From Marinomonas sp. MED121 (GTDB lineage Bacteria > Pseudomonadota > Gammaproteobacteria > Pseudomonadales > Marinomonadaceae), in NCBI RefSeq assembly GCF_000153025.1, contig NZ_CH672432.1, positions 38,258 through 102,257 of the forward strand: a DNA stretch of 64,000 nt, in the 5' to 3' direction. Every line of letters starts with the position of its first letter. Position 1 is the first letter of the stretch. The notes under the pieces were generated by a model that searched no databases, was not told the DNA's origin, and saw nothing but the letters and a program-made list of their open reading frames with translations. Below are positions 56,983-64,000 of this stretch, piece by piece. The position numbers and the translations under genes are program-made.

Positions 56983-57462
56983 ATGGCCATTAAACGCTTG
57001 TATGTATTGCGCCACGGTAATGCTGAAGCTCCAACCTTTGGGGATGATGCGGGGCGTAATTTAACGCCTTTAGGCGTGGAAGAAGTGTTATCTAGTGCGA
57101 TGAAGTTTAAGCAGAAAGGTGAAACGCTTGATCAAGTGTTTGTTAGCCCCTACGTTAGAGCTCAACAAACTGCACAACACTTTTTAAAGGCGATTAATTA
57201 TAATGGGGTAAGCCAAACAACGGATAAAATTACGCCAAGTGGTAAAGCAATTGATGTTGCACTTTGGCTTTCAAATATGCAGGCTGATTCGGTTTTGCTT
57301 GTAACACATGAACCATTTGCTAGCCAAGTTGTCGATCTTTTAGCTGATATGCCTTTTCCCCATGACTTTATGATGCAAACAGCCACCCTGGCTGCAGTTG
57401 AAGGCGAAATATTAGCTACTGCTTGTTGCAAGCTGCGTTGGGTCATTAATGCTAACGACTAA
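56983..57462 (+). CDS. sixA: Phosphohistidine phosphatase SixA
   Basis: A 159-residue histidine phosphatase of the RHG family. RLYVLRHGNAEAP holds the phospho-accepting His, and LLVTHEPFASQ supplies the second His. SixA removes phosphate from histidines of phosphorelay or nitrogen-PTS proteins. It starts 3 bases after the DUF4389 gene. Confidence 0.92.
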   Translation: MAIKRLYVLRHGNAEAPTFGDDAGRNLTPLGVEEVLSSAMKFKQKGETLDQVFVSPYVRAQQTAQHFLKAINYNGVSQTTDKITPSGKAIDVALWLSNMQADSVLLVTHEPFASQVVDLLADMPFPHDFMMQTATLAAVEGEILATACCKLRWVINAND

Positions 57463-57499
57463 GTTAGCCATTTATAAGATTAGAAAATAGATTAAACCT

Positions 57500-58372
57500 A
57501 TGATGGATCATAAAAAGCATGTTTCTTTAAATCATACCAAGTTGTCTCTTATCGAGTCTCATTCTAATCATCCAGATACAAGTTGCTCAACTAAAATAGT
57601 GGCTTTACATGGGTGGTTAGATAATGCCGCTAGCTTTAAGCTATGCATGGACTTTATGCCAGATTTACATTGGTTTAGTTTAGATTGCGCCGGTCATGGT
57701 GAGTCTTTACACCGAGCAGAAGGGAGCTTTTATCATCTTTGGGATTATGTGTTAGATACGGTTCAATTTATTGAAGGACTAAATGCAAAGGTGTGGCTTG
57801 TGGGCCATAGCATGGGGGCATCTGTAGCCATGTTAGTCGCTTCTGTCATTCCTGATAAGGTACATGGATTAGTTATGTTAGATAACCTTGGTCCTTTAAC
57901 TTCTTCACCTTCCCAGAGAGTCTCACAGTTACAACATGCCATAAAAAAAATGGGGCATGAGAGACCTGAGTCTCGAGGCTATGATAACCAAGAGGCTATG
58001 ATAAAAGCGAGAATGAATGGCTTTACTAAATTGGGTTATAACGCTGCTAAAGCTCTTATCTTAAGAGGTAGTCAGCTCTCTGCAGATGGCAGATATCGTT
58101 GGCGTCATGATCCTAAGCTCACTTTTCCTTCTCCATTTAGAATGGATAGGCAAAGCGTTGAAGCATTTATGAAGTCAGTCTCTTGTCCAGCGCTGACGCT
58201 CCTTGCAAATCAGGGGCTTTTTGCAAATTCAATGAAAGACGCTGAGCTTATCTGTAACAAGTTTCCTAATGGAGAGCTTGATTGGTGTGAAGGAGGGCAT
58301 CATTTTCACCTTGAAGATGATACGCACCTAGCGGTTGCAAAAAAGATTTATGCATTTATAACAAGACATTAG
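57500..58372 (+). CDS. Alpha/beta-hydrolase fold protein
   Basis: A 290-residue cytosolic hydrolase. ALHGWLDNAASF is the oxyanion loop, GHSMGAS the nucleophile elbow with the catalytic Ser, and GGHHFHLE near the C terminus holds the catalytic His. It is likely an esterase or related enzyme; the substrate is unknown. It follows sixA by 37 bases and may be part of the same operon. A DUF4892 gene follows, the same pair found near each other in pseudomonads. Confidence 0.85.
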   Translation: MMDHKKHVSLNHTKLSLIESHSNHPDTSCSTKIVALHGWLDNAASFKLCMDFMPDLHWFSLDCAGHGESLHRAEGSFYHLWDYVLDTVQFIEGLNAKVWLVGHSMGASVAMLVASVIPDKVHGLVMLDNLGPLTSSPSQRVSQLQHAIKKMGHERPESRGYDNQEAMIKARMNGFTKLGYNAAKALILRGSQLSADGRYRWRHDPKLTFPSPFRMDRQSVEAFMKSVSCPALTLLANQGLFANSMKDAELICNKFPNGELDWCEGGHHFHLEDDTHLAVAKKIYAFITRH

Positions 58373-58402
58373 ATAAATATTTTTATTGGATTACACTTTA
58401 TA

Positions 58403-59251
58403 ATGGGTCACATGAAAGAGGCTGATATTATTAAAATCGATCTTAGAAAATCATTCAAAAAAGCGTTAAGGCTCAGCTCAGCTGTCGTTTTAACCTGTGC
58501 TTCAAGTGTATATGCGGCAGAAAGTTTTGATCAATATCAAGGTGCTTCCTTATTAAAATTTGATCAATCCAATCAGACTGATTATTCGTTGCCACTTGCG
58601 AATTTGAAGAAATCCGCACGAGCTTGGATACCGATTAAGTCGAAGCGAGTTCAAGGCGACTTGTCATCGAGTTTATACAAATTTGGTCGGGATGAGGCTT
58701 TAGAAAACATTTATCAATTTTATAGAAACCAGTTAATTGATAATGCAAATATCCTCTACGAATGCCAAGGTAGAACCTGTGGTAGTAGTAATGCTTGGGC
58801 AAATAATTTCTTTAATGATTATCGCCTTAACGGTGCTGATGCAAACCAATCTTTATTAGTCGTTGAGAATTTATCCTCAAGCCAAAAGCAATACCATCTT
58901 CTATACCTGAACCGTCGCGGTGCTGGTGATGTTGTACTAAGACTGGATAGCCTTGATGAAAGTCAGAATGAAACAAAGAATGACATTCTGTTTCAAACGG
59001 GTATCAACAAAAAACTTGCTGTTAAAGATTATTTAGCACGCTCATATGATGGTAGCAATTTCTTTATTTTAGTGTCTACAAGCAAAGGACAAAGCCAAGC
59101 CAGTGCTTATCGTGAAGGCGAGACAGAAATAGAAAGCTTAAAACGTTTTTTAGGTGCTAGATTAGTAGAGAAGGTCACTTTCATTAACTTAGGTAATAAA
59201 GCCCTTCCTGATTATGGTGAAAATTCCATTAGCATTCTCCTTAATCAATAA
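58403..59251 (+). CDS. DUF4892 family exported protein
   Basis: The 282-residue protein has a signal sequence (hydrophobic core about 24-38 with VYA cleavage) from either the ATG at 58403 or the in-frame ATG at 58412. The signature YECQGRTCGSSNAWANNFF (about residues 113-131) and the following Asn-rich segment are typical of DUF4892. The two cysteines in that block probably form a disulphide in the periplasm. Function is unknown. Confidence 0.85.
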   Translation: MGHMKEADIIKIDLRKSFKKALRLSSAVVLTCASSVYAAESFDQYQGASLLKFDQSNQTDYSLPLANLKKSARAWIPIKSKRVQGDLSSSLYKFGRDEALENIYQFYRNQLIDNANILYECQGRTCGSSNAWANNFFNDYRLNGADANQSLLVVENLSSSQKQYHLLYLNRRGAGDVVLRLDSLDESQNETKNDILFQTGINKKLAVKDYLARSYDGSNFFILVSTSKGQSQASAYREGETEIESLKRFLGARLVEKVTFINLGNKALPDYGENSISILLNQ

Positions 59252-59273
59252 CCTTACCTTCCAACTATGGAGG

Positions 59274-59370
59274 TGCGAAAAAGTCCTTAAGCCTTGGCGC
59301 GTGGAAACAAAAAAATTCATGGCGAGGGGCGCAACTTAATTATTGTTAAGATAGGGCTTTTAGAGCACGT
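59274..59370 (+). repeat. Dispersed intergenic repeat, copy 2
   Basis: The shorter copy of the element at 289-412. Identical blocks: AAGTCCT (59281-59287), CGCAACTTAAT (59330-59340) and GCTTTTAGAGCACG (59356-59369). It contains GCGAGGGGCGCAACTTAAT. The last block can form a hairpin like that of copy 1, with one mismatch. It lies between DUF4892 and the KfrA-like gene. Confidence 0.65.
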
Positions 59371-59445
59371 CCTCTTAAGCAACCCTTATTGGATAATAAG
59401 ATAAAACCTTTATACTAATTATCAAATTATTAGTTTGGATATATT

Positions 59446-60213
59446 ATGGCGCGTAAAGCAAATATAAGTCGTGATGAAATTATCATGGCATGCTGGAATT
59501 TGTTAGAACAAAACTATTTTCCTAATATTCCAAGAGTTGCGGATTACTTTTTAAAACTAGATGGCAGGAAGTGTTCTAATACTACGTTTTTAAAAGCCAT
59601 AACCGAATGGGAAGAGTTGTATAAAGAGCGACAAGACGCTAGCTTTCAGGATTTGTTTGATGTCTTTACACCTAGTTTTAAGAAGTTTGAAAGGGACATA
59701 GGTCGTGATATACAGCAATTGTTAGAAGAGAAACTACATCATAGTGAAAATGACCAAGCTCTAAAAAAAGATGCTACAAATGGTCAATATTTATCCCTAT
59801 CCGATTTCGTTGTGCAGCAAAGTCAGGAATTGGAGAGCCAAGCAAAAACCTTGGTTGAGTTAACTGAGTCCAACCAAGATGCACTGCAAAAATGTGAACA
59901 TTTAACTGGTCGTTATCAAGACACCTTATCAAATCTAAAAGTACATCAGTCAAAACTGGAGCAACAGGATAAGGAAATAAAAACCTTAAACCTTAATCTT
60001 TCACAAAAGGAGGTTGAGCTTGCAAGTTATGAGTTACAACTTAACCTCATAAAAGATGAAAGAGAGACTTTGTTAGACCAAATCCGATCGCAACAGTGTC
60101 AAATTGAGAATCTTTCAAAACAAAATAATCATAAAGAGATCGAGGATTTAACAGAGCAGGTTAAAAACTTGATTAAACTTCAAACAGAGAATGGCAATCA
60201 GAAAACGAGATAA
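59446..60213 (+). CDS. KfrA-like DNA-binding coiled-coil protein
   Basis: A 255-residue protein. Residues about 1-80 look like the KfrA N-terminal DNA-binding domain (ISRDEIIMACWNLLEQNYFP, then FLKAITEWEEL). Residues about 90-250 are a long coiled coil with many Gln, Glu and Leu. KfrA proteins are known mainly from plasmids, where they bind DNA near partition genes. Here it is chromosomal and has no partition genes next to it. The strength of the ribosome binding site is poor. Confidence 0.65.
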   Translation: MARKANISRDEIIMACWNLLEQNYFPNIPRVADYFLKLDGRKCSNTTFLKAITEWEELYKERQDASFQDLFDVFTPSFKKFERDIGRDIQQLLEEKLHHSENDQALKKDATNGQYLSLSDFVVQQSQELESQAKTLVELTESNQDALQKCEHLTGRYQDTLSNLKVHQSKLEQQDKEIKTLNLNLSQKEVELASYELQLNLIKDERETLLDQIRSQQCQIENLSKQNNHKEIEDLTEQVKNLIKLQTENGNQKTR

Positions 60214-60356
60214 AGGGTTATTTTGGGCTTAATCATTTCTTTTTGAAATTTCCGCCATGAATTTGCGCTAAGGCTTGATAAATAGCATAAAAAACATCTG
60301 AAAATCCTGATAACAAGGTATAATGCATTTCTTTTATGTATATGAAGACAGGTTAA

Positions 60357-61262
60357 ATGAGCAGTAGACAGTCCGCGCTTCGCGATCTATGTAGTATTAA
60401 AGATTTTATTCGTTATAGTTATAGCCGTTTTGTGAAAGCGGATCTTTTCTACGGACACGGCACTGATAATCCTTGGGATGAAGCGGTACACCTTGTTTTA
60501 GGGGCGCTAAGATTGCCTTTAGATTTTGATAAAGATTTACTGGATTGTCGTCTCACAATTGATGAGAAAAAAAGTATTTTAACCATGTTAAATGAGCGTA
60601 TTTCAAAACGTACGCCTTTACCTTATTTGCTAGGTGAAGCTTGGTTTATGGGCCTCCCCTTTAAAGTGACGAAAGATACTTTGATACCAAGGTCTCCTAT
60701 CATGGCGTTACTTAAAGACGAGTTTCAGCCTTGGTTAAAACAATATCCATTAAATATATTGGATATGTGTACTGGAAGCGGCTGCTTGGGTATTACGGCG
60801 GCATTAATATTTGAAGATGCAAAAGTAGATATTAGTGATATTAGCCAGGCTGCACTTGATGTTGCACGTCAAAATATAGAAATACATCAAGTGGAAGAAT
60901 CGGTTGAAGCTATTCAATCAGATATGTTCGAAAAGCTTTTGCAGCGTCAATATGACTTAATTATTTGTAATCCACCTTATGTGGATGCTGACGACTATCA
61001 AAGTGCACCGCTTGAGTTTCATAGGGAGCCTGAACTTGCACTAACTTCTGGATTTGATGGTCTTGATTTTACACGCAAATTTTTGAATCAAGCCGCCGAA
61101 CATTTACATGATGATGGCATCATAGTGTATGAAGTAGGGAATAGTGAAATTGCTTTGCAAGATGCCTTTCCCGACGTTCCTTTCATGTGGGTAGAATTGG
61201 AACAAGGGGGTAATGGCGTTTTCATTATCTCTAAAAAAGAACTTTTAGCACATTCATTTTAA
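60357..61262 (+). CDS. prmB: Ribosomal protein L3 glutamine methyltransferase
   Basis: Methylates a glutamine of ribosomal protein L3. SAM-binding motif LDMCTGSGCLGI, catalytic NPPY (ICNPPYVDADDY), and the N-terminal PrmB/HemK domain with PLPYLLGEAWFMG. The 301 residues are normal. It lies directly before aroC, as in many gammaproteobacteria. Confidence 0.93.
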   Translation: MSSRQSALRDLCSIKDFIRYSYSRFVKADLFYGHGTDNPWDEAVHLVLGALRLPLDFDKDLLDCRLTIDEKKSILTMLNERISKRTPLPYLLGEAWFMGLPFKVTKDTLIPRSPIMALLKDEFQPWLKQYPLNILDMCTGSGCLGITAALIFEDAKVDISDISQAALDVARQNIEIHQVEESVEAIQSDMFEKLLQRQYDLIICNPPYVDADDYQSAPLEFHREPELALTSGFDGLDFTRKFLNQAAEHLHDDGIIVYEVGNSEIALQDAFPDVPFMWVELEQGGNGVFIISKKELLAHSF

Positions 61263-61286
61263 TTATTAGAAGAGCAAACAGAGTCT

Positions 61287-62378
61287 ATGTCTGGTAATAC
61301 TTTTGGAACCTTATTTAAAGTCACCACCTTTGGTGAAAGTCACGGTATCGCATTAGGGGCGATAGTGGATGGATGTCCTCCTGGAATTGAAATAAGTGAA
61401 GAGGATTTACAGAAGGAATTAGACCTTCGTAAACCTGGTACATCAAAGTACACGACCCAAAGGCGTGAACCTGATCAAGTGAAAATCTTATCCGGTGTAT
61501 TCGAAGGTAAAACAACTGGCACCTCAATTGGCCTTTTGATTGAAAATACCGATCAAAGATCAAAAGATTATGGCAATATTCAAGACACTTTTAGACCTGC
61601 CCATGCTGATTACACCTATGATCAAAAATATGGTTTTAGAGATTACCGAGGTGGTGGTCGTTCTTCTGCGCGTGAAACAGCAATGCGAGTCGCAGCAGGT
61701 GCAATAGCAAAAAAATACCTTAAGACACGTTTTAACATTGAGGTGAATGGTTACTTATCCCAATTGGGACCTATCAAACTTGATGCTAAAGACCTCACCC
61801 AAGTTTACGATAATCCATTCTTTTGCCCTGATCCTGAAGCCATACCTCAGCTTGAAAAGTATATGACAGAGCTAAGACGTGAAGGGGATTCAATTGGAGC
61901 CAAAATCACAGTTGTTGCTCGTAATCTTATGCCGGGGTTAGGTGAACCAGTTTTTGACCGTTTGGATGCGGATATTGCTAAGGCAATGATGGGAATAAAC
62001 GCAGTCAAAGGCGTTGAAATTGGTGATGGCTTTGAAGTTATTGAGCAAAAAGGTAGTGAGCATAGGGATGAGTTGACACCATCAGGCTTTAGTTCAAATC
62101 ATGCCGGTGGTGTGCTTGGTGGTATTTCATCTGGACAAGATATTGTTGTGAACATAGCGCTAAAACCTACGTCAAGCATAACTGTTCCAGGTAAAACTAT
62201 TGATAGAGAAGGGAATGTTGCGGATGTCATCACAAAAGGCCGTCATGACCCTTGTGTCGGTATTAGAGCAACACCGATCGCAGAAGCTATGTTAGCCATT
62301 ACATTACTGGATCATTTGTTACGCCATCGTGGACAAAATGCTGATGTGCAATGTGCTACACCAATCATTACTAAATAA
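61287..62378 (+). CDS. aroC: Chorismate synthase
   Basis: Last step of the shikimate pathway: EPSP to chorismate, needing reduced FMN. The signatures are [14 protein letters not shown] at the start, [20 protein letters not shown] in the middle and [17 protein letters not shown] near the end. The 363 residues are normal. It follows prmB by 24 bases and ends in a strong terminator. Confidence 0.97.
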   Translation: MSGNTFGTLFKVTTFGESHGIALGAIVDGCPPGIEISEEDLQKELDLRKPGTSKYTTQRREPDQVKILSGVFEGKTTGTSIGLLIENTDQRSKDYGNIQDTFRPAHADYTYDQKYGFRDYRGGGRSSARETAMRVAAGAIAKKYLKTRFNIEVNGYLSQLGPIKLDAKDLTQVYDNPFFCPDPEAIPQLEKYMTELRREGDSIGAKITVVARNLMPGLGEPVFDRLDADIAKAMMGINAVKGVEIGDGFEVIEQKGSEHRDELTPSGFSSNHAGGVLGGISSGQDIVVNIALKPTSSITVPGKTIDREGNVADVITKGRHDPCVGIRATPIAEAMLAITLLDHLLRHRGQNADVQCATPIITK

Positions 62379-62391
62379 AATTATCAGACAT

Positions 62392-62419
62392 AAAAAAACT
62401 CGCGCAGGCGAGTTTTTTT
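62392..62419. terminator. Bidirectional terminator between aroC and the peroxidase gene
   Basis: AAAAAAACTCGC / GCGAGTTTTTTT with a GCAG loop; long A- and T-tracts allow it to act on both strands. Confidence 0.9.
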
Positions 62420-62445
62420 ATGTCTTGAATTTAGATCTAAATATA

Positions 62446-62946
62446 CTATGCGTCTTCACCTTGGATTATTGATAAATAATCTTGAATCTTTCCTTCAAGT
62501 TTCATCGGGTCCACACTAGGGGCAAAGCGCTCAATGTGTGAAGCATCTGAATTAACAATAAATTTTGTGAAATTCCATTTTATCGACTCAGTACCCAAAA
62601 TCCCTTTAGCTTGCGATTTTAAATATTGATAAAGCTTGGATGATTCAGCACCGTTTACTTTAATCTTCTTATGCAGTTCAAAGCTTACGCCGTAATTGAG
62701 CTGACAGAAGCTTTCGATTTTATCATCTGTGTCTGGTTCTTGGTGGGCAAATTGATTACAAGGAAAAGCGAGAATCGTTAAGCCTTTGGCTGCGTATTTT
62801 TGATGAAGCTTTTCTAACGCTTGATATTGGGGGGTAAATCGACATTGACTTGCAGTATTTACAATCAACAGCACTCTTCCTTTAAGGTTTGAAAGTGGGT
62901 AACTAGTGCCATTACTTTGGGTAACCTCTATATCGTAAATACTCAT
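62446..62946 (-). CDS. Glutathione peroxidase family (thiol peroxidase)
   Basis: A 166-residue cytosolic peroxidase. The catalytic Cys is in NTASQCRFTPQYQALE, where Arg follows the Cys in place of the usual Gly; Gln lies in FPCNQFAHQEP and Trp in KWNFTKFIV. The protein probably uses thioredoxin or glutathione to reduce hydroperoxides. AGGA lies before the start. A truncated MFS gene lies upstream on the same strand. Confidence 0.9.
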   Translation of the reverse strand: MSIYDIEVTQSNGTSYPLSNLKGRVLLIVNTASQCRFTPQYQALEKLHQKYAAKGLTILAFPCNQFAHQEPDTDDKIESFCQLNYGVSFELHKKIKVNGAESSKLYQYLKSQAKGILGTESIKWNFTKFIVNSDASHIERFAPSVDPMKLEGKIQDYLSIIQGEDA

Positions 62947-63051
62947 CTATATAATCCTAAAAGATAGTTTGTCCGAATAGTATTACATTAAGTAATTAAG
63001 CTGTCATTTATCTTTCTTTTAACGAATACAGAAATGATAATTGAAAGCGGC

Positions 63052-64000
63052 TTACTGGTTTACTTTCATCGTCAGCTTAAAGCTGCTTAGCAAAGCGATG
63101 AGGGTACATAGACTACCTAGTAGCAAAAAAGTGAGCTCATAATTAAAAAATTCAGTCATAAAACCAAACAAAAGTCCGCCAATGGCTGCTCCTCCTAGGT
63201 TGATCGCCCCCCATAAACTCATCACTCGCCCACGAAATTCGCTTTTCACAGAAATTTGAATCAGTGCCTGAGTGCACACGCCACAAACTGTCGCACAAAA
63301 ACTCAAGCAGGCAACCAGTACTAAGCCTTGAGTTAGGCTCTCAAAAAAGTTTAAGCTTAAAATGAGCACTCCAGAGGAACAAATAGCAAGTTTAAGCGCT
63401 AATAACAGCTGATTATTTGAACACTTAGTAAGCATTAGACCCGCTAAAATTGCTCCTATTCCTGCGACTGAATTTAACCAAGCAAGAGCGTCAACGCCTC
63501 CTTGATATAACATGTCTGCAGCTGCAGGCAATATTTCTAGTAACCCACGTCCTAGCACAGCTGAAATACTCATAAGTATTAATAACCTTGAAATGAGTCT
63601 TGAGCTTAGAGCGAAATTAATACCTGACTTTATATCCTCGATAAAAGTAAAAGACGCTTTCTTAGTTTGCATATGTCCAAAGCGTAATTTCAGCAACACC
63701 AAGATTAAGGGTAAGTAAAAGCACGCAACCAGATATAGAGAAAGGGCATTGCCATAGTGCTTGATAAGATAGCCTGCAATCATAGGCCCAATAAAGCGCG
63801 AACTGTTATAAATAACGGCATTGATAGCGACCACTTTTGACATGTTTTCTTGGCTAGCAAGTTCAGGAACGAAAGCCAGTCGCAATGATTGGTACGCGCT
63901 ATTGGTTATGCCTAATAGGAGAGATAATACAAGCAAGTTAATTTCATTAATAAGCTTATATTGTGTCATTAATGCCAAGGTTAATGATAGCAAGGCTAAT
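63052..64000 (-). CDS. MFS transporter, C-terminal part (gene continues beyond the window)
   Basis: The frame is open to the last base, so at least the N-terminal few helices lie outside. The visible 313-plus residues have about nine hydrophobic helices. The segment ENMSKVVAINAVIYNSSRFIG and FRGRVMSLWGA (the usual MFS loop after helix 8 or so) fit the MFS_3 / enterobactin-exporter-like group. The substrate cannot be told. In pseudomonads an MFS gene of this type also lies next to aroC. Confidence 0.8.
   Translation of the reverse strand, partial: LALLSLTLALMTQYKLINEINLLVLSLLLGITNSAYQSLRLAFVPELASQENMSKVVAINAVIYNSSRFIGPMIAGYLIKHYGNALSLYLVACFYLPLILVLLKLRFGHMQTKKASFTFIEDIKSGINFALSSRLISRLLILMSISAVLGRGLLEILPAAADMLYQGGVDALAWLNSVAGIGAILAGLMLTKCSNNQLLLALKLAICSSGVLILSLNFFESLTQGLVLVACLSFCATVCGVCTQALIQISVKSEFRGRVMSLWGAINLGGAAIGGLLFGFMTEFFNYELTFLLLGSLCTLIALLSSFKLTMKVNQ

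Overview
The window is chromosomal DNA from an AT-leaning gammaproteobacterium. The gene blocks resemble those of Pseudomonas and the Oceanospirillales: topA-DUF6586-small gene-lexA, gpsA-DUF4389-sixA, prmB-aroC, and lpxH-ppiB opposite glnS-cysS. I infer an Oceanospirillales-like, probably marine, organism and do not claim a genus. I recognised no tRNA, rRNA, prophage, transposase or CRISPR array.

Layout. 1-4.8 kb: the end of an outer-membrane barrel gene, a 512-base gap holding one copy of a dispersed repeat, then a sensory cluster (periplasmic binding protein, membrane diguanylate cyclase, small 2-TM SLATT-like protein). 5-12.2 kb: separately terminated metabolic genes (prpE, ltaE, purine permease, YaiI/YqxD, ndh) with a 758-base AT-rich gap before the permease. 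12.3-15.5 kb: a GH13 alpha-glucosidase divergent from an HcaT-like MFS transporter. 15.6-21.2 kb: a LysR regulator divergent from leuC-leuD-leuB-asd. 21.2-26.6 kb: a PagP-like barrel gene, a two-gene ABC exporter whose first gene has a broken 5' end, and an unknown 2-TM coiled-coil gene. 26.6-35 kb: a YebC paralogue, a TVP38-reductase fusion, hpf, acnB and a pseudokinase-TM-FGE protein. 35-44.5 kb: miaE, lpxH-ppiB, queE, queC, a MarR-GNAT regulator with azlCD, then glnS-cysS. 44.5-52.7 kb: universal stress protein, two membrane-anchored unknowns, the topA group, and lexA divergent from dinG with two LexA boxes between them. 52.8-64 kb: rhlB, a selO interrupted by an in-frame stop, gpsA-DUF4389-sixA, a hydrolase, DUF4892, the second repeat copy, a KfrA-like protein, prmB-aroC, a glutathione peroxidase and a truncated MFS gene.

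Most of the window is housekeeping. I did not find a clear undescribed multi-gene system. The parts most worth a second look are the binding protein / diguanylate cyclase / SLATT-like cluster, the pseudokinase-FGE protein, the 97-124-base dispersed repeat, two decaying genes (the MdlA-like exporter half and selO) whose neighbours remain intact, and a MarR-GNAT regulator with a perfect palindrome directly behind its own -10 box.
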